64,000 nt of DNA, from the NCBI RefSeq assembly GCF_004027225.2, contig NC_044278.2, positions 66,187,423 to 66,251,422 of the forward strand, read 5' to 3'. Under the pieces are notes generated by a model that ran no database searches, was not told the origin of the DNA, and saw nothing but the letters and a program-made list of their open reading frames with translations. The position numbers were made by a program, and so were the translations under genes. The number at the start of each line of letters is the position of its first letter. Position 1 is the first letter of the stretch. Positions 46,501-59,124 of this stretch are shown in pieces. The DNA comes from Strigops habroptila. Lineage: Eukaryota > Chordata > Aves > Psittaciformes > Psittacidae.

Positions 46501-49500
46501 TATTCTGTTTCAGTTTGCCCTTGTACAAGTAACGGACTAACATACTGTGTTATTAGCATTCATGACATTTCCTTAATAAAACTTTTCAATGAATAACTTT
46601 ATAGTCAGGCTGGTAGTTAAACTTCATAAAGTTAAGTGAGTAGAATTCCCCAACAGAAGGTTTCAGGCTGCATTGTAAGAAGCATCTTGATTTTTTGCAT
46701 TTTTAGGGTTATTTTTGTTACATTAATTTCAAGCTAACTGCCTACACCAATTAGTTCAGGTATGGTATTAAAGCACAGAAATTTGGCACTGTTTTCCCAG
46801 ACTTAAAACAAGTACTAACATGCTTTCTAAAATTGCATTTGTTTTAAAATTGCTAGGATATAGTTAAAGCTAAGTGTGCATATATATGTTTATAGTATGT
46901 GTGTATATATATCTAGTTTTGCAAGTTGGAAGAAGTATGACAACACATTTGTTACATCAGTCAATACTAATTAACAAAATCTCTAAGAATTTATTTCTTT
47001 AAGAATTTTATCTGTTGGTAATTTTACGAAGTTTCAGAAATGTCTATGTAGTAAGGAAGAGTATTTTCAGAGAAAAAGGGTGCTGACAGGCAAAGTTTTT
47101 GGTTTGGGGTTTTTTTTTAGAATTTACTATTATGAAATTAGACAGGTTTGAGTGGTTATCATTAAGGAAAACTCCTTTATTGTTTAATAATGTTGAATGT
47201 GCTAATTTCCTCTAAACAAAAAGTAGAATCTTAGGAATTTAGTTGGGAACTGTGCATAATATAAATTCTGTTTTTTGTAAAATTTCAAAGTGAAATTTAA
47301 CTTCTCTAGGACTTTGACAAGTAAGGCTACATTAGTGCCAGGAAATTCTGGGCCTTAAATTAAGTGTGGTACAGAAAATTATTGTAACACTGGTGGTAGT
47401 GGGGGATGGACTACTCTGTTCCTATTTTCCGTTCATGTGTCATGTGACTTTTTGTCTAATATAATACTTTTAAGAAAGTTTTGGAACTCTGCATGTTGCT
47501 GTTATTTGATGAGCTGCGTGAGGAGTGGGACACGTGGGAGGGATTCACTTCCATGGGCTTTGCACAGATGTCAAATGTCGCCCACAATACACCAATTTTG
47601 GGCTGACAGTAAAAATGCCATCTGTATCCGAAAGTGCCAGACAGAAAGTGCATGTATTTCATCGTACAACTTTTACTGTACTTAATATACTTTTCTGTGC
47701 TTTCTCACAGTAAGCACTAGGATTATTAATTTTGAGCAAGATTCTTCGAATGCTCTAATCTCACTATGTGTGACTGCTGAGAGGAATGAGTTGGAAACTC
47801 ACTAAGCTTTTCTCCTAAGTTTCTGTTAGGGCACAGGGGCCTATATTGGTATGTAGGTTTCCCAGTAAAGAACATCTAGAGCTATAAAGCTGAAAGTTTG
47901 CTTTTTATAGAAAGCAATGGTTCTAGCGCTGTTGCTACCCTGACTGCTTAAAGAGCGTGTCACTGTCCCAAGCAACACAGCCTCCTTGGGATCAGTCGCA
48001 GGATTCTGAAAACCTCTTGCTCCATCTGTATTATATTTATGTTTGTGTAAAAAAAAAAAAAAAAAAAAAGTTTTTTACTTAGTTGAAAGGGCATTCTGAT
48101 TTCTGATCAGACTTCTAAAGCCAGTTCATTAACTTTATTTTTACAGATGCCATCCTGCAAACATTTTGTAAGCGTTGTTGCTACCCCAGAATGCTTAGGT
48201 ACATATATTTCAGTACTTGCAGAAATAAAGATTCAGGATTAATCCTGAAATTTTTGTTAACCTCTACCAAGGCTGGATGTTTGTTTGCTTTCCCCCTCCC
48301 CCACAAGATTTTCAAAAATAGGATTGTGAAACAGTAGTCTTAATCCTCCTGGCCTTTAATAAATAACTTCAGAAAATGCTTAGTACCCAGTGAATGGTTT
48401 ATTTAAGGTCTTCATGAAAATACAGTAGCAAAAGTATTGCACAAATGCAGGAATAATAATCATGCCTACTACTAATCGGCCACTGTAAATTTTGTGGTTG
48501 AACATGAGGTGAATGCATGAGGTGAAACTTTTATGTTCTCTGCACCCTATTTGTGCTTTATTGTTGTAAGGAAATAAGGAAAGTAAATTGGAAAAATATC
48601 TTTCTTGCAGAGGTCACGATCAAAAGTGCAAACTGTGGAAAAAATTTGAATACAATCAAGTTCTAAGATTAATCCTTTCATTTTCGGCCTTTTTTCTTTC
48701 CTAATCCCATCAGCGTTAGATCCTGCAAGTTCAGAAACTCAAGTGGAAGGAGATTTACCCAATTTAGTTCTAAAACTGCACAGACTCGGAGCCATAGCAA
48801 GAATATTCCGCTGCCATAAAGTCTAACGAGTGTGTCAGTTTAAAGCTCTTATAAAATGTAGTTTTAGCTGTCTGTTGGGGGTGGTTCTGTCCTGTACCTT
48901 TTATGGGGCAATTCCTGGCTACTTAACCGAGGCACACAAGTGTATTTCCTCTGTGGTAGCTGTTTCTGAGGGTTGCCTGGCACGCTGTCTCTCTGAACCC
49001 ATCCTGTTTGTGCTCAGAGTTTGCGTGGGGAATGTGTACAGCTGGTGCTTCATTACACACGTACATATATGCACAAAACCTAAAATTAGAGTCAGTGTTT
49101 CTTGTTTTTCAGGGCAGCTTTTAGGTCATATTATTGATAATGACCGAGGTGCATGTTTCTAACCTTATGAATTTTGTATTTATTATGCATGGGAATCTAA
49201 ATTGATTAATTTAAAAACAAAGATCCAGTCTCTGAAATCTCGTATGATTCATATTACATATTCCCATTACATGAAGAATTACTGGCAAGAAGAAATATTT
49301 ACAGCAGTGGGCTCATACAGCGGCCAGCCTTTGTCCTGTCATGCAGATGGGGGAATACAAGTAATTTTCATCTTTCTCATACAACACTGCTGCACAGAAG
49401 CAAAGTAAAATAGGGCTGTGGTCAAGATAAGGTGGTAAAGTCAGTCACAGAGGTTAGCTCAGAAACTCTGTCCCTTTTCCTTGTCAGTTGATCCCTGAGG

Positions 49501-51801
49501 AGAGCTCGAGTCAGGACCTGTGCTGCTCTCTTGGGAACATTTGCTGGCTGGGGTCTTCCTCCCACCATTTCCTTGGTGCCCTTGCACAGCTGGGCTCTCC
49601 CTCAGTCATCCCTCACCAGGCCGGTGACTTGGAGGAGGATGCCTTTCCATGTTTCCACCTTTCCCTTTGTTTCACCATTTCAGCTTTGGGGAGGTGGTAG
49701 TCACTGCATTCCTTTGGCGCGTCCAAAAACTGGAGGAGGAGGTGCGGCTTCGCTCTGGCTCCAGTGCTTGTCAGTTTGAACAGCCATGGCCAAGCCTAGT
49801 TTCTGTAGTCTGGAAATCACGCTGCATGACACAAAAGAGTGCAGTGATTTATACATCAACAGCCGCTTTTCTTGCCATAACAATTCATTGTTCTTTTTCC
49901 CTAAATCTGTAATTACATGTCTTTGTCCTGCTATGTGCTGCTTCACAACAAATATAATTCTTACACAGGCTTTGTGAGTGAAAATAATCTCAGTCAATTA
50001 GCACAGATCATAAACTTGCATTGTGTGGGAGCAAGCAGTTATAAATGATGAACTTGAAATTTGGGGTGTCGCATCATCATTTTCTCTAATTTAGTAAGTT
50101 TTCCCCTAGCACTACTACGTGCTGGTGGGCTCCTTTAGCCAAGCCAGAGGCTGGAGGTCACCAACGCCTACAGCTTTGTTCTGGTCGGGCCTTAATACTC
50201 TAGTTTAAAGTTTCCAGGAAGGCTGCCTGTGAATAAGTTAGATTTACTACATGTGCTGTTTAAACCCTAGCACTTGGAGAAGGGTGTTCATTAGGCGGCA
50301 GTTGTTTCAGTTGTTTTTTTCAGGCTGATTCTCCATTAAGGAAGATCTTTGAAAAGGCTGGCAGGCTGGAGAAAGAGGAAAGAAAATCAGTCTTTTAGGT
50401 CTGTGCATTCGAGGACGTTGGCTGTAGTTCTAAAACACGCACTTCTTGGCCTTAATTGGAACAAATATATCTTACGGAGAAAGAAACAAACCAACCTGCT
50501 GTGGCTTTTGTCCTTGTGAGAACAAGGCTCCTTGTTTTGTGGATGAATTAATATTATAAGTAATTATTTATATTTTTCTTTTATGAAGAAGTGGTGAGGT
50601 TTGCCTACTAATTAATACAAGTAGGAAAGATACAATATCGAGTCTAACCCCAAACATTAAAGCTCACTGCCAGTTTGTATAAGAAGTCTTCATCTGCAGC
50701 GAGGCAAAAGCACACGCATGTTCCACTTACAGCACAATAAATAATGATGGTAATGGTAGAGCTGGAGAGAAGAAATCATTGTAGTGTAGCGGTCACGCTG
50801 TCTTGGAAAAGTGTTTTATCAGAAGCATGTGTGGTCCTTGGGTTGGGTAGATCTCTGTCTACCTCAGGTCTGTAAGCATGATCCTGGTGAGTGACTGACA
50901 TTCCTTTGTTTTCCACGAGCAATATCAATCAGTATCTTAATATGTTGTGAAATCTTAATGTCTAAGTTGTTTCCCTTCCCACATGGCTGTTCAGGGGGTT
51001 TGGAAAGATTATTCTCATCATCCTCCGATGTCCAAAATTAGCAAAGTATGTGCTAGAATAGTAAAAATGTTACCAAAGCTGAAAAACAGGATCATAGCCC
51101 ACCAGATGTTGTCCTAGCTGCTGTAAATGGCCAAATGTGGAAGAAACAGCAATGCCTGCCAGAGACATAAAACCTAATAGTGTTCCCAAAACTGGGATAA
51201 GGATTAGAAGACTTAATCCATCTGTAATTTCCAAGATCTAGATAAACATCTTGTTGATACTAAATTGAGTCAGGCCCAGATTATTAAGATCTGGTTTGCT
51301 CAGTCATTTTGGTTTTAGAAACTCTGTTCTTTTCTGTCCACTGCAACTGCTACTTTTCTGGATGAGATTTTATCAAGTGTCTCACATTTTCCCTTTTTCT
51401 CTTTCTCTCTCCCGATTTTTTTTTTTTTCTTTTTTTGCCCATGTTCCCCTTCCCCCTTTCCCCCCATATCCTCCCCCCCCCCCCCCCCCCCCCCCCCATT
51501 TTTTTTTCCTGTTTTAGATTCCTTCCTGGACAAGGATTGGTACTATATCCACAGATAGGAGACAAACTGGATATTATATGCCCAAAGGTGGACTCTAAAA
51601 CAGTTGGCCAGTATGAATATTATAAGGTCTACATGGTTGATAAAGACCAAGCAGATAGCTGTGCTATTAAAAAGGACAATACACCTCTACTCAACTGTGC
51701 CAAGCCAGATCAAGACGTTAAGTTTACCATCAAGTTTCAAGAGTTCAGTCCTAATCTCTGGGGCCTGGAATTTCAGAAGAACAAAGATTATTACGTCATA
51801 T
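29845..51801 (+). CDS. EFNB2: EFNB2, ephrin-B2 (exons 1-2; 3' end outside window)
   Basis: Joined exons 29845-29972 and 51518-51801 give the first 137 residues plus one base of ephrin-B2. Residues 1 to about 28 are a signal peptide: a basic start, then hydrophobic CCWGVAMVLCRTALA. The receptor-binding domain follows, starting SIVLDPIYWNSSNPK, with an N-glycosylation sequon at Asn38. Cys64, Cys91 and Cys103 match the conserved ephrin disulfide cysteines. Residues 119-124 (FSPNLW) form the G-H loop that inserts into Eph receptors. The protein is a transmembrane ligand for EphB receptors and EphA4, with forward and reverse signalling in arterial-venous identity, angiogenesis, axon guidance and somite boundaries. 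Exons for the rest of the ectodomain, the membrane segment and the PDZ-binding tail must lie beyond position 64000. Confidence 0.97.
30037..30240 (+). promoter_or_regulatory. EFNB2: G-quadruplex-prone start of EFNB2 intron 1
   Basis: Two clusters of G runs lie on the transcribed-sense strand. Runs of 3-6 G are at 30037, 30047, 30055, 30070, 30075 and 30081; a denser set from 30201 to 30240 has eight runs of three or more G with loops of mostly one base. Both satisfy the usual G3+N1-7 rule, or nearly so. They lie 65-270 nt after the exon 1 donor, where RNA or DNA quadruplexes can affect splicing and pausing. Confidence 0.6.
36059..36096. repeat. 18-bp perfect tandem duplication
   Basis: The unit ggttatttatttctgaaa occurs twice in a row (36059-36076 and 36077-36094), followed by gg that begins a third copy. 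A recent replication-slippage duplication in EFNB2 intron 1. Confidence 0.9.
36693..36714. repeat. (TA)n microsatellite
   Basis: Alternating TA interrupted once by aa. Likely length-variable. Confidence 0.85.
37542..37569. repeat. C17 directly joined to A11
   Basis: A run of 17 C followed with no interruption by 11 A, in EFNB2 intron 1. Another C run lies at about 37709-37720. Such runs are prone to sequencing-length error. Confidence 0.9.
38807..38836. repeat. (ATT/GTT)n trinucleotide repeat
   Basis: About ten triplets of att and gtt. Open frames across it give artificial poly-Leu or poly-Asn strings. Confidence 0.85.
40203..40262. repeat. 30-bp imperfect tandem duplication
   Basis: Two adjacent 30-bp units (40203-40232 and 40233-40262) match at 24 of 30 positions, sharing taaaat and ctggagctc. 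The six differences suggest an older duplication than the one at 36059. Confidence 0.8.
46875..46914. repeat. TG/TA-rich microsatellite
   Basis: Mixed gtgtgcatatatat and tatgtgtgtatatat units in EFNB2 intron 1. Low complexity. Confidence 0.75.
48049..48069. repeat. Poly-A tract (21 nt)
   Basis: An uninterrupted run of 21 A, flanked on the right by a T run (gttttttact). No retrocopy body is recognisable upstream. Confidence 0.9.
51380..51517 (+). promoter_or_regulatory. EFNB2: Extended pyrimidine tract and C25 run at the EFNB2 exon 2 acceptor
   Basis: About 140 nt of nearly continuous pyrimidines lead to the acceptor TTTAG at 51517. They include an uninterrupted 25-C run (51473-51497) just before ATTTTTTTTTCCTG. 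The tract serves as the polypyrimidine signal and is far longer than the usual 15-30 nt. Such tracts recruit PTB and poly(C)-binding proteins. The C run can form an i-motif, with G-quadruplex on the other strand, and its length may be unreliable. Confidence 0.75.
51518..51801 (+). CDS. EFNB2: EFNB2 coding exon 2 (ephrin receptor-binding domain core)
   Basis: 284 nt complete Lys43 and encode residues 44-137 plus one base of the next codon. It begins FLPGQGLVLYPQIGDKLDII and continues through the CPKVDSKTVGQYEYYKVYMV strand region. The middle segment (DSCAIKKDNTPLLNC) holds two conserved cysteines, followed by the FSPNLW receptor-binding loop and the end GLEFQKNKDYYVI. Acceptor TTTTAG, donor GTAAGT at 51802. 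It is nearly identical to mammalian ephrin-B2 as I know it, with a few conservative changes (for example Ser-Cys-Ala where mammals have Arg-Cys-Thr). Confidence 0.97.
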
Positions 51802-52827
51802 GTAAGTTCAGAATTTCAGTTGTTGATTCCTTTAAATATAATTGTTCTTTTATATGTTGTCTTGTACATTACAAGCATACTAAGAAGAATGTGAATAGGT
51901 TTGTATTTTTTCTCTGAAAATATTTTCTTGTCAGCATATTTTTGACATTATTCCTGACTTCCATGGGTCCTCTGTCTATTTTTTCCTTGGTTTGTGTAAA
52001 CCAAATTATATTGTACTTCTGTGCCTGTAAAGGGCTTCTCCTGTGCTCATATTGTGTCCTGTATTGACATTGAAAGTTGTGTGCAGCTGAACCGTGATGT
52101 GTTTCCTGCTCACAGCTCTGGTGATGGGCTATGCTACTGGCCTTGCCCTTGGGTGCTCTGACACCAGGAGTAGGAGTAGGGTGGCCTGGACATTCCGAGC
52201 TGAGGCATCTTATGTGAGATGGCTGGCCATTACTCCAAGTGATCCAGGGATTCTCACAGGAAACACCTTTGGCCACTTTGGTGCCAACTTTGACCATGTA
52301 ACTTCCCCACAAGTGTTACTGGTGGGTTCTAGTTGAGCATGCCTAGCTACAATCCATACCTACCATGTCCATATAATAGCTAGGAGGGTTCTTGGGCAAA
52401 ACCTAGACTAGCATGATCTTGAATTTCCTCCTTTTTCATGGTCCTGGACTTGTAAAAAGAATGTGTGTGACACAGGCCTGTGTCCAACGAGATAAACTTT
52501 GTGTGAGTTTTAATCTGATCAGGGATTTATAGCTGAAAACAAGTCTGGAGGTAACCACTGTGTTTAGTGATTCAAATTACTTATAATGTGTAAAGTTAAT
52601 GATGTGAATCAGGAGCTTGCATAAGCTGAGACCTCAGCAGTGCAACAACAATTTACATTAGTTTAGGTTTTGTCATTATAATACTGTGGCCTGCGGGTCT
52701 TATTTAGCCCCATGGGGACTTCTGAAGTCTTGACCAAGAATCACTGGCTAGTAGGAGATGGACAAATTCTGTGCATTGGCTTTTCTGCAGTTACAAGGAA
52801 GTTTGATCCTGGTATCTCTTACTTCAT

Positions 52828-53135
52828 GGAATCACAGAATAGTTTGAGTTGGAAGGGACCTTTAAAGGTCATCTAATTCCAGCACCCCTGCAATAAGCAG
52901 AGACATCTTCAACTAGATCAGGTTGCTCAGAGCAAGGTCCAACCTGACCTTGAACACTGCCAGGGTTGGCGCATCTACCACCTCTCTGGGCAACCTGTTA
53001 TAATGTTTTACCACCCTCATTGTAAATAACTTCTTCCTTATATCTAGTCTAAATCTACCCTCTTTTAGTTTAAAACCATTACCCCTTGTCCTATCACAAC
53101 AGGCCCTGCTAAAAAGTTTGTCCCCAAACACATTT
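52828..53135 (-). mobile_element. CR1 LINE 3' end in EFNB2 intron 2, antisense
   Basis: On the minus strand the interval opens with the CR1 reverse-transcriptase C-terminal tail ([20 protein letters not shown], then LPREVVDAPTLAVFK) and ends in the noncoding 3' terminus, whose reverse complement reads tggaatcacagaatagtttg next to ttggaagggacctttaaagg. The tail frame is still open for about 70 codons, so this copy is younger than the one at 4.6 kb. It is 5'-truncated and inactive. Confidence 0.95.
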
Positions 53136-54540
53136 CTACCACCTCTTTAAAAATTGGAGGGCTGATAACTATTTTGTGTAATGTCTGCCACTCTAAATAT
53201 TTCTTAATTTCTTAGTTAAAAATAATGGTAATTTTACAAGTGCTCTGAGCAAGTACTTTTAAAATGGAAATGGAAATGCATGTACTATAAATTGATGCTC
53301 ACTTCCCAGTTATATCCAGAATGGTACCCACACACACTGTATAAAGCAAGTAGTATGTCACAGAAACTAAGAATTCACTGCATTAAATATTAAATACAGA
53401 AATCACTAAGTAACAGTTGTGGGAGAAAAAAACCACCATTTTTTTGTTTTTAAGGTTTGACGAATAGATTGCTTAATAGAGGCACTTCCTCTGTTTAGTC
53501 AAGGGGTATATAAAAACCTGATCCCACTTACACAGCATTTAACTTTGACAAAATTCCCACTGAAATCCAGTGAGATTTACCAGGGTAAAAGCTGCAAGAT
53601 TAGTTGTTGAGAGATAGTTGTCTGTAACTCCAGTGAGAATCCGTAGCATAAAAATGACCAGGCTCAATAATTGCCTTTAATAATTAAATGTGTTCAGTAT
53701 TCAGTGCTGCTTTTAAAAACATTCACAGCAGACCAGCTGTAGAGGAACAAATGGCACTGTTACAATTATTACCTGAAAATTATAGGCACAAATTGAGCTT
53801 TCTGATACCCTGTCAGTTCTGTCATATCTATGTCATGGATTTACCCAGAGAATTATTAAATATGTCTCATTTTCATTAGTTTTGTATAATTATTTCATTA
53901 TAGCAATAAGACATAATAGACGTTGCATTTCCTGGAAGATTACAGTATTGTTTGGTTGAAAGAACTTTCTCAGCCTTCAGCCTAATGCCTCAAAAATCAC
54001 GGTAGTGATTCCAGTTCAACCACAGTAGTAATACTGGAGCGCCTTAGGATATTACTTTCCCTGCTCATTCTGGCATAATCAAATGGCTAATCTATCACTA
54101 TATTGCTAGCATACTGACCAAGATGCAGCAAGGCTACCCAGGCATTTTAATAGGCTGGACAAAAAAAACCCCAGCCCTTAAAACCCAGCCATCCTAAAGC
54201 TAAAATGCTTTTCTGTCATTCAGGGAGAAAACAATGAACACAGTGATGTTGGTCTCAGAAACACTAAGAGGGAAAACTAGGCCGGGGCTCAGCTAGGACA
54301 CCATTTTACAGACACTGGAGCTGTTAGGATTTTAACAGCTTGTGTTCAAAAGTTCGTGACCCTGACACAGTCTTGTCAGATGGAAGTTCTGGTAATGAGG
54401 ACATTTACTGTCATTTTTATAAGTAATATAATACATCTTAATCATGTATGCAAATCAGGCCATAAATTGTTTGCATACATCTCCATTCCCAGACCTGTAA
54501 TTTAACAGGTGCACTGGGTCTCCCACCAACTCTGATTCTG

Positions 54541-54658
54541 CCCCTTCTCTTTCCCCTTCCCATTCCCTTTTCCTTTTTCCTCTTCCCCTTGTCCCCTTCC
54601 CCTTTCTCTTTTTCCTTTCCCTTTCCTCTTCCCCTTTCCTTTCCCTTCCCTTCCCTTT
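54541..54658. repeat. 118-nt C/T-only tract (CCCTTT-like)
   Basis: Only two purines interrupt it (A at 54562, G at 54591). It is made of ccctt, cccttt and ccttcc units with no fixed period. The purine strand gives spurious Lys/Glu/Gly/Arg-rich open frames. Such tracts can form triplex (H-DNA). Confidence 0.9.
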
Positions 54659-57600
54659 GGTAGTTTTGAGTTTTGTCTTGATTTGCTGTTTTTTGGAGAG
54701 TCTGAGGGTGCTATAAAGTGAAGGCAAAGATGCATTTTATGTGACAGCTTTTGATTTTGAACTGTTTTAGGATCTCCTATTCCCCTGATTAAGGGGCATC
54801 AAACATACCTGACATAAGAGTTCACTGAGCCCGGCATCTTTGTAGTGCTTACTATGGCTGTGTCTGCAGCCTAATCTCATGCTGTTTATGCTGGCAGGCT
54901 GTTGTCAGATCTTAAATGGTTTGTGCATCATCGTGTACCTTTATCATCTTGCCATTATTTGAAAACGTGGTTTGTTTTTCTAAGGTAATAGTATGTGGTT
55001 TGTGGAGCTGCGTTAAACAGTAAAATCTCTATTCAGATTAGGGGGTTAGTAATTTTGGGATGAGGAGTTATAACACAGGATGAAGCAGCTTCCTGAACCC
55101 TGTGTACCTTTAGGGAAGTGTGATTGTCCAGGAATTCTTCAAGCCATAATTTTTATATCATCCAGATGTATTCATGATAGGTATAGCAGAAGGAGATCTT
55201 TTCTACTCAGTACTTCCCTAGGTTTAAGTATATAAAAGATGAAACTTTTCTCATTCCACAATTCACCTTTTTTTTAGAAAAATAAAAATGTAGATGAGTT
55301 TCTGATACCTGTTTTCAGATTTAGTGGTGCTTTAATCCAGAAATAATCTAATCCATTTCTTGGCAAAATATTCCTTAATATGAGTATCAGGAGCAAAAGA
55401 GTTAATCCTGTGAACAGTAGTACTTGGAAAGATGATACTGAATGGTATTGTGGAAGTGAATAAATGATGTAACAGAGTGTCCTTGCTTTTCTATTCTTTG
55501 CCATCCTCAATTTTTCGTTCCTGGGAAATTAATAGATTCATTTTCCTACAGTTACCTGATTTCTTTTCAGCAGAACTGGAGAAGGTCAAATGTACTTGAG
55601 ATCTCAGAAGTGTTACTGTTAGATTATCCTAAAATATGCGACCATTTAGCTAACATATCATAAGTCTCTAAGGAAATCTTTAATCAGATGTGTGAAGGAA
55701 GATACATCATGCCCAACAATATAAATATCTGTGAGAAGGGCAAAGTTAAGCAGAATAGGAGTGTGCAGATTTGCAACTCTGATGTTTGCATTAAAAAGTC
55801 TTTTTATTTCTTTTCATGGTCAAGGAATGAAGTATAATTTTCTGCTGTTGAGGATTACTTGGAATGAGCAATGAGTATCTTCTCAGTAGTAGGGGATTGA
55901 TCTGCAAATACTTGGGTCATGGCATGAGTGCTTCAGTGCCTTTCAGGTGCAGTGTTTCTTGTGAGGGAGGGAGGGAGGCGTGTTAGCATAGTACAAGCAT
56001 ATATAATATGTCAAAGATATTTACTTTGGGTGAACAGGCGTTGGCCTGAATCCTTCCCAGCAAACTTGGCCTTTAGTCAGAGGGCACAGAGAGCGAGTGC
56101 TGTGGTACCCTGGGTTTGCACTGGGGGGGCGCCCTGGGGAAGGGAAGCTTGCAGGAAGCTACACCAGAGGGAAGGGAGCAGTGCTGCTTGCCTTGGAGCA
56201 CCGTCACGCTTCTGACGTAGCTTGGCCAAGCAAGCACATACTCTGCTCACTTAGTCTCTTCTTTTGCATAAGTAAAATAAAGATTATGGGCTGGCATCAT
56301 TAGCATTAAAAAAATAAGCCACCTGCAATGAAGTCTGCACCTGTTCAAAATTTGTGAAAGAATGGCCTGAGACTTGGGAAAGGTCTACAGATGCTCCTAG
56401 GAAAGGTTCCTCTCAAATGCTTGCTCTGTCTGGATCCCATTAGCCAAGCTTGCTGAGCTAATGATGCCTTTTGGCTTTGACATTGGCAAAATTGAATACA
56501 CAGCTTTCCTTAAATGTTTTTTGTCAACTTTTTTTAAGTGACCCACTTACATAATTGGCCTCTGGCTTAAATTAAAAAACCATACATACATATATTTGAT
56601 CCCTGACTGATTTAAAGGTTTATACTGGCTAGTAGCACTACATTGTGGATAACTGCTTTAAGAGTACTGTCGCTTTTGCAATTGAAACAGTCATTCTGAA
56701 ACTTTTGCATTAGCCGGGTTTGAAAAAATCACAAGGCTTTTTATGTTTTCACTTTGTCATTTTGTTACAATTAAAGGGCAATAACTGTCTGAGGAAGAAC
56801 ACATTAAAGGACAGTATAGATTGTGCCCTGAAATATGGCTCAGCTGGGAGGAAGAAATCTCTTTGTGTGGCCAAATAGGTTTACATTAAAATGTTATTTT
56901 AGTATTCTGACCAAACAGTTTAAATGCTGGCTAATCTGGCTGGATGGGCATTCTGACACCTCTCTGAGGCAGATTTCAGTCCACAGGCCCCTGCAACGTC
57001 CCAAACACCTAGCAAGAGCTACGCAAAAGGAAACAGTAGAGTTTCCTTTGTTTGGAGGTTAATTCCAAACTAGCCAAAACGGGGGACAAAAACTGTATCA
57101 GAATTTCAATTCTATTTCTTTTGCAACAAACACGTTTTTCATGCTTTTTGTGAAAGATGCTGTGGTCCCACAATTGTTATTTTTTTGGGGATGGTGATGT
57201 TAATGAATTCCTATGTGATAATAGGCATCCCAATTCCAGTTGTACAAAGATCACATTTTTTCTTTCCTCTCTCCTCCTCCTTCCTTGGAAGATTAGATAA
57301 ATGATTTCTTTTTAGTGTAAAATGATATCCAGAGGTCAGTCTTTGACTTTGCTGAGAGTCTTTTAAGGCATGTATCAGCAATACCACTTAGCTCTTGTTG
57401 AATGAAATATAAATACAGCTCATACAAATAATATTATTGGAGAAAAAAAATCACTGTCTGTGCAGCTTCAGATTTCTAACAGAGTCTAAGACCTACAGGA
57501 TTAATGGAGTCATGATCCTTTGGGGTTTTGTCCCAGACCACACAGGTCTTGTAAGAGAATAAGGCTATTTTAGATTGATGGACTTTGTTCATATTTGGTG

Positions 57601-58020
57601 CCATTACCTAGGCAATACCAACCGTTTATCTCCTTTAAAGTAGACAGAGATAGTTCAGCAGGAAATCTGTTATTATTTCTTTATTCCTAAGGGAAGGAAA
57701 TGAAAGACAGGAATGCTCAGTTTGTTAATTGATGGCATCTTGTAAAAAAATACATTTATTCTCCCCCACACCCCCAAGTATTCCATATAGATATGGAATC
57801 AGACGAAAATGAAGAGTAATTATTCAGACTGGAAGAAAGAATTATTCAGGAAATACTCAAGAATTAAACAGGTTTTAAAATTTCATAGGAAGCTGTTTGA
57901 TATTTTTAGTCACAGTTTATTTTTCTTTTTTTTTTAGTTCCTCATAAACAATTTATAAATATTGGAAATACAGTGCAGTCACCAAGAAAGATACAATATT
58001 CTGACTTAGAATTCTTTATA

Positions 58021-58074
58021 TAGTGTATATACACACAGATACATACAAATATATACACATACATATATATATGT
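58021..58074. repeat. (CA/TA)n microsatellite
   Basis: Mixed acacac, acatac and atatat units over about 54 nt in EFNB2 intron 2. Likely length-variable. Confidence 0.8.
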
Positions 58075-59124
58075 CAGCAATAAGTGACACTTGAACTACT
58101 TTGCAGAAAAAACAGCTTAAACCCTGATTTTCTATACATTGTATGTGTTCTTTACATGTTTACATATACATCCTTAATAGGACTACATGCAGAGGAAGGT
58201 TGGGTTGAGTGTGTATTTTACGCTTTATTATGCAGGGTATGAGTAACTGCTGAAATTCAGGGGGGTTGTACTGGGGAGACATGCCATGCTATGAGGAAAG
58301 TACTTGTCTAAAATGAAAGTTAGAAGCACACTAGCATACTGAAACACATTTAACTTTCACTTTGTCCCTAAGTTTGGTGATGAACATTTATCTCATCAAG
58401 TGGGATCATCAGTCTTTATTTTATGTAGTTGATTATATTATATCTGTTACGTATTACAGTATTTTAAGTCCTAAAATAAAAGGCCAGGAACTGCGTAAGC
58501 ATTTATAAAGGATTTAATGAAATTGATTTTAAATACTTGAAAATGTTTGCCTCATTAAAGTCTTTACATAGCTAGATTGGAGGGAAATGTACTTTGGCCT
58601 GAGAACTGCGTTAGCTAAAACACAGGCTTGAAATGGTTGAAAAACAGGGTTAAATGTCAGTTTGGACCTTCTTTCCTGACTTTAGGCAATCTTGGAAGCT
58701 TTGGAGGAAGAATATTCCAGTATTTATTTCTGATAAATCAGACTATAAAACTAAGCCCGAATGGGCAGTCTTCCAGTTGCTCTTTTTCAGTTCCAAGGAA
58801 ATCATGCAAATACTTCTGCGAGTAAAAGCAGGATTAGGCTTAAGGAGGTCTTAGAAGTTCTTGGAGATGACTCCGTACTAAGCTGATAAGGCTGTTTTTA
58901 AAAAGCATGTTCGAATCTTTGTTAGCATGATTTATCTGTTTTCTGTTCAGTAGATGAAGACAGCAAAAATAACCGCAGCAGCAGACTAGTCCTTATGTGC
59001 TCACTGAGCTGCTGTGAGAGAAATAGAAGTCTGAATCCAAATCCTGCCAGGGAAACCGAGAAGGATTTGTTTTTCAAGTATTTCATGTCAGCACATAAAT
59101 GCATTAGATCACAGCGGTGCGGTT

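Larger units (their letters stand above)
29973..51517 (+). other. EFNB2: EFNB2 intron 1 (21.5 kb)
   Basis: Runs from GTAAGT to an acceptor ending CCTGTTTTAG. The first 450 nt are CpG island with G-quadruplex-prone sequence. The rest is AT-rich and strikingly free of recognisable transposons, containing only simple repeats: A15 at 31978, TA-rich at 36693, C17A11 at 37542, ATT/GTT triplets at 38807, A21 at 48049. Two small tandem duplications lie at 36059 and 40203. No alternative exon or RNA gene is supportable. Long repeat-poor introns of developmental genes often hold enhancers, but none can be proven here. Confidence 0.9.

Noticed and set aside
51435-51517. Upstream Pro/Phe-rich extension of the EFNB2 exon 2 frame
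   Set aside because: It is the translated polypyrimidine tract in front of the acceptor at 51517, not coding sequence.
54455-54735. Lys/Glu/Gly/Arg-rich minus-strand frames
   Set aside because: Translations of the pyrimidine simple repeat at 54541-54658.
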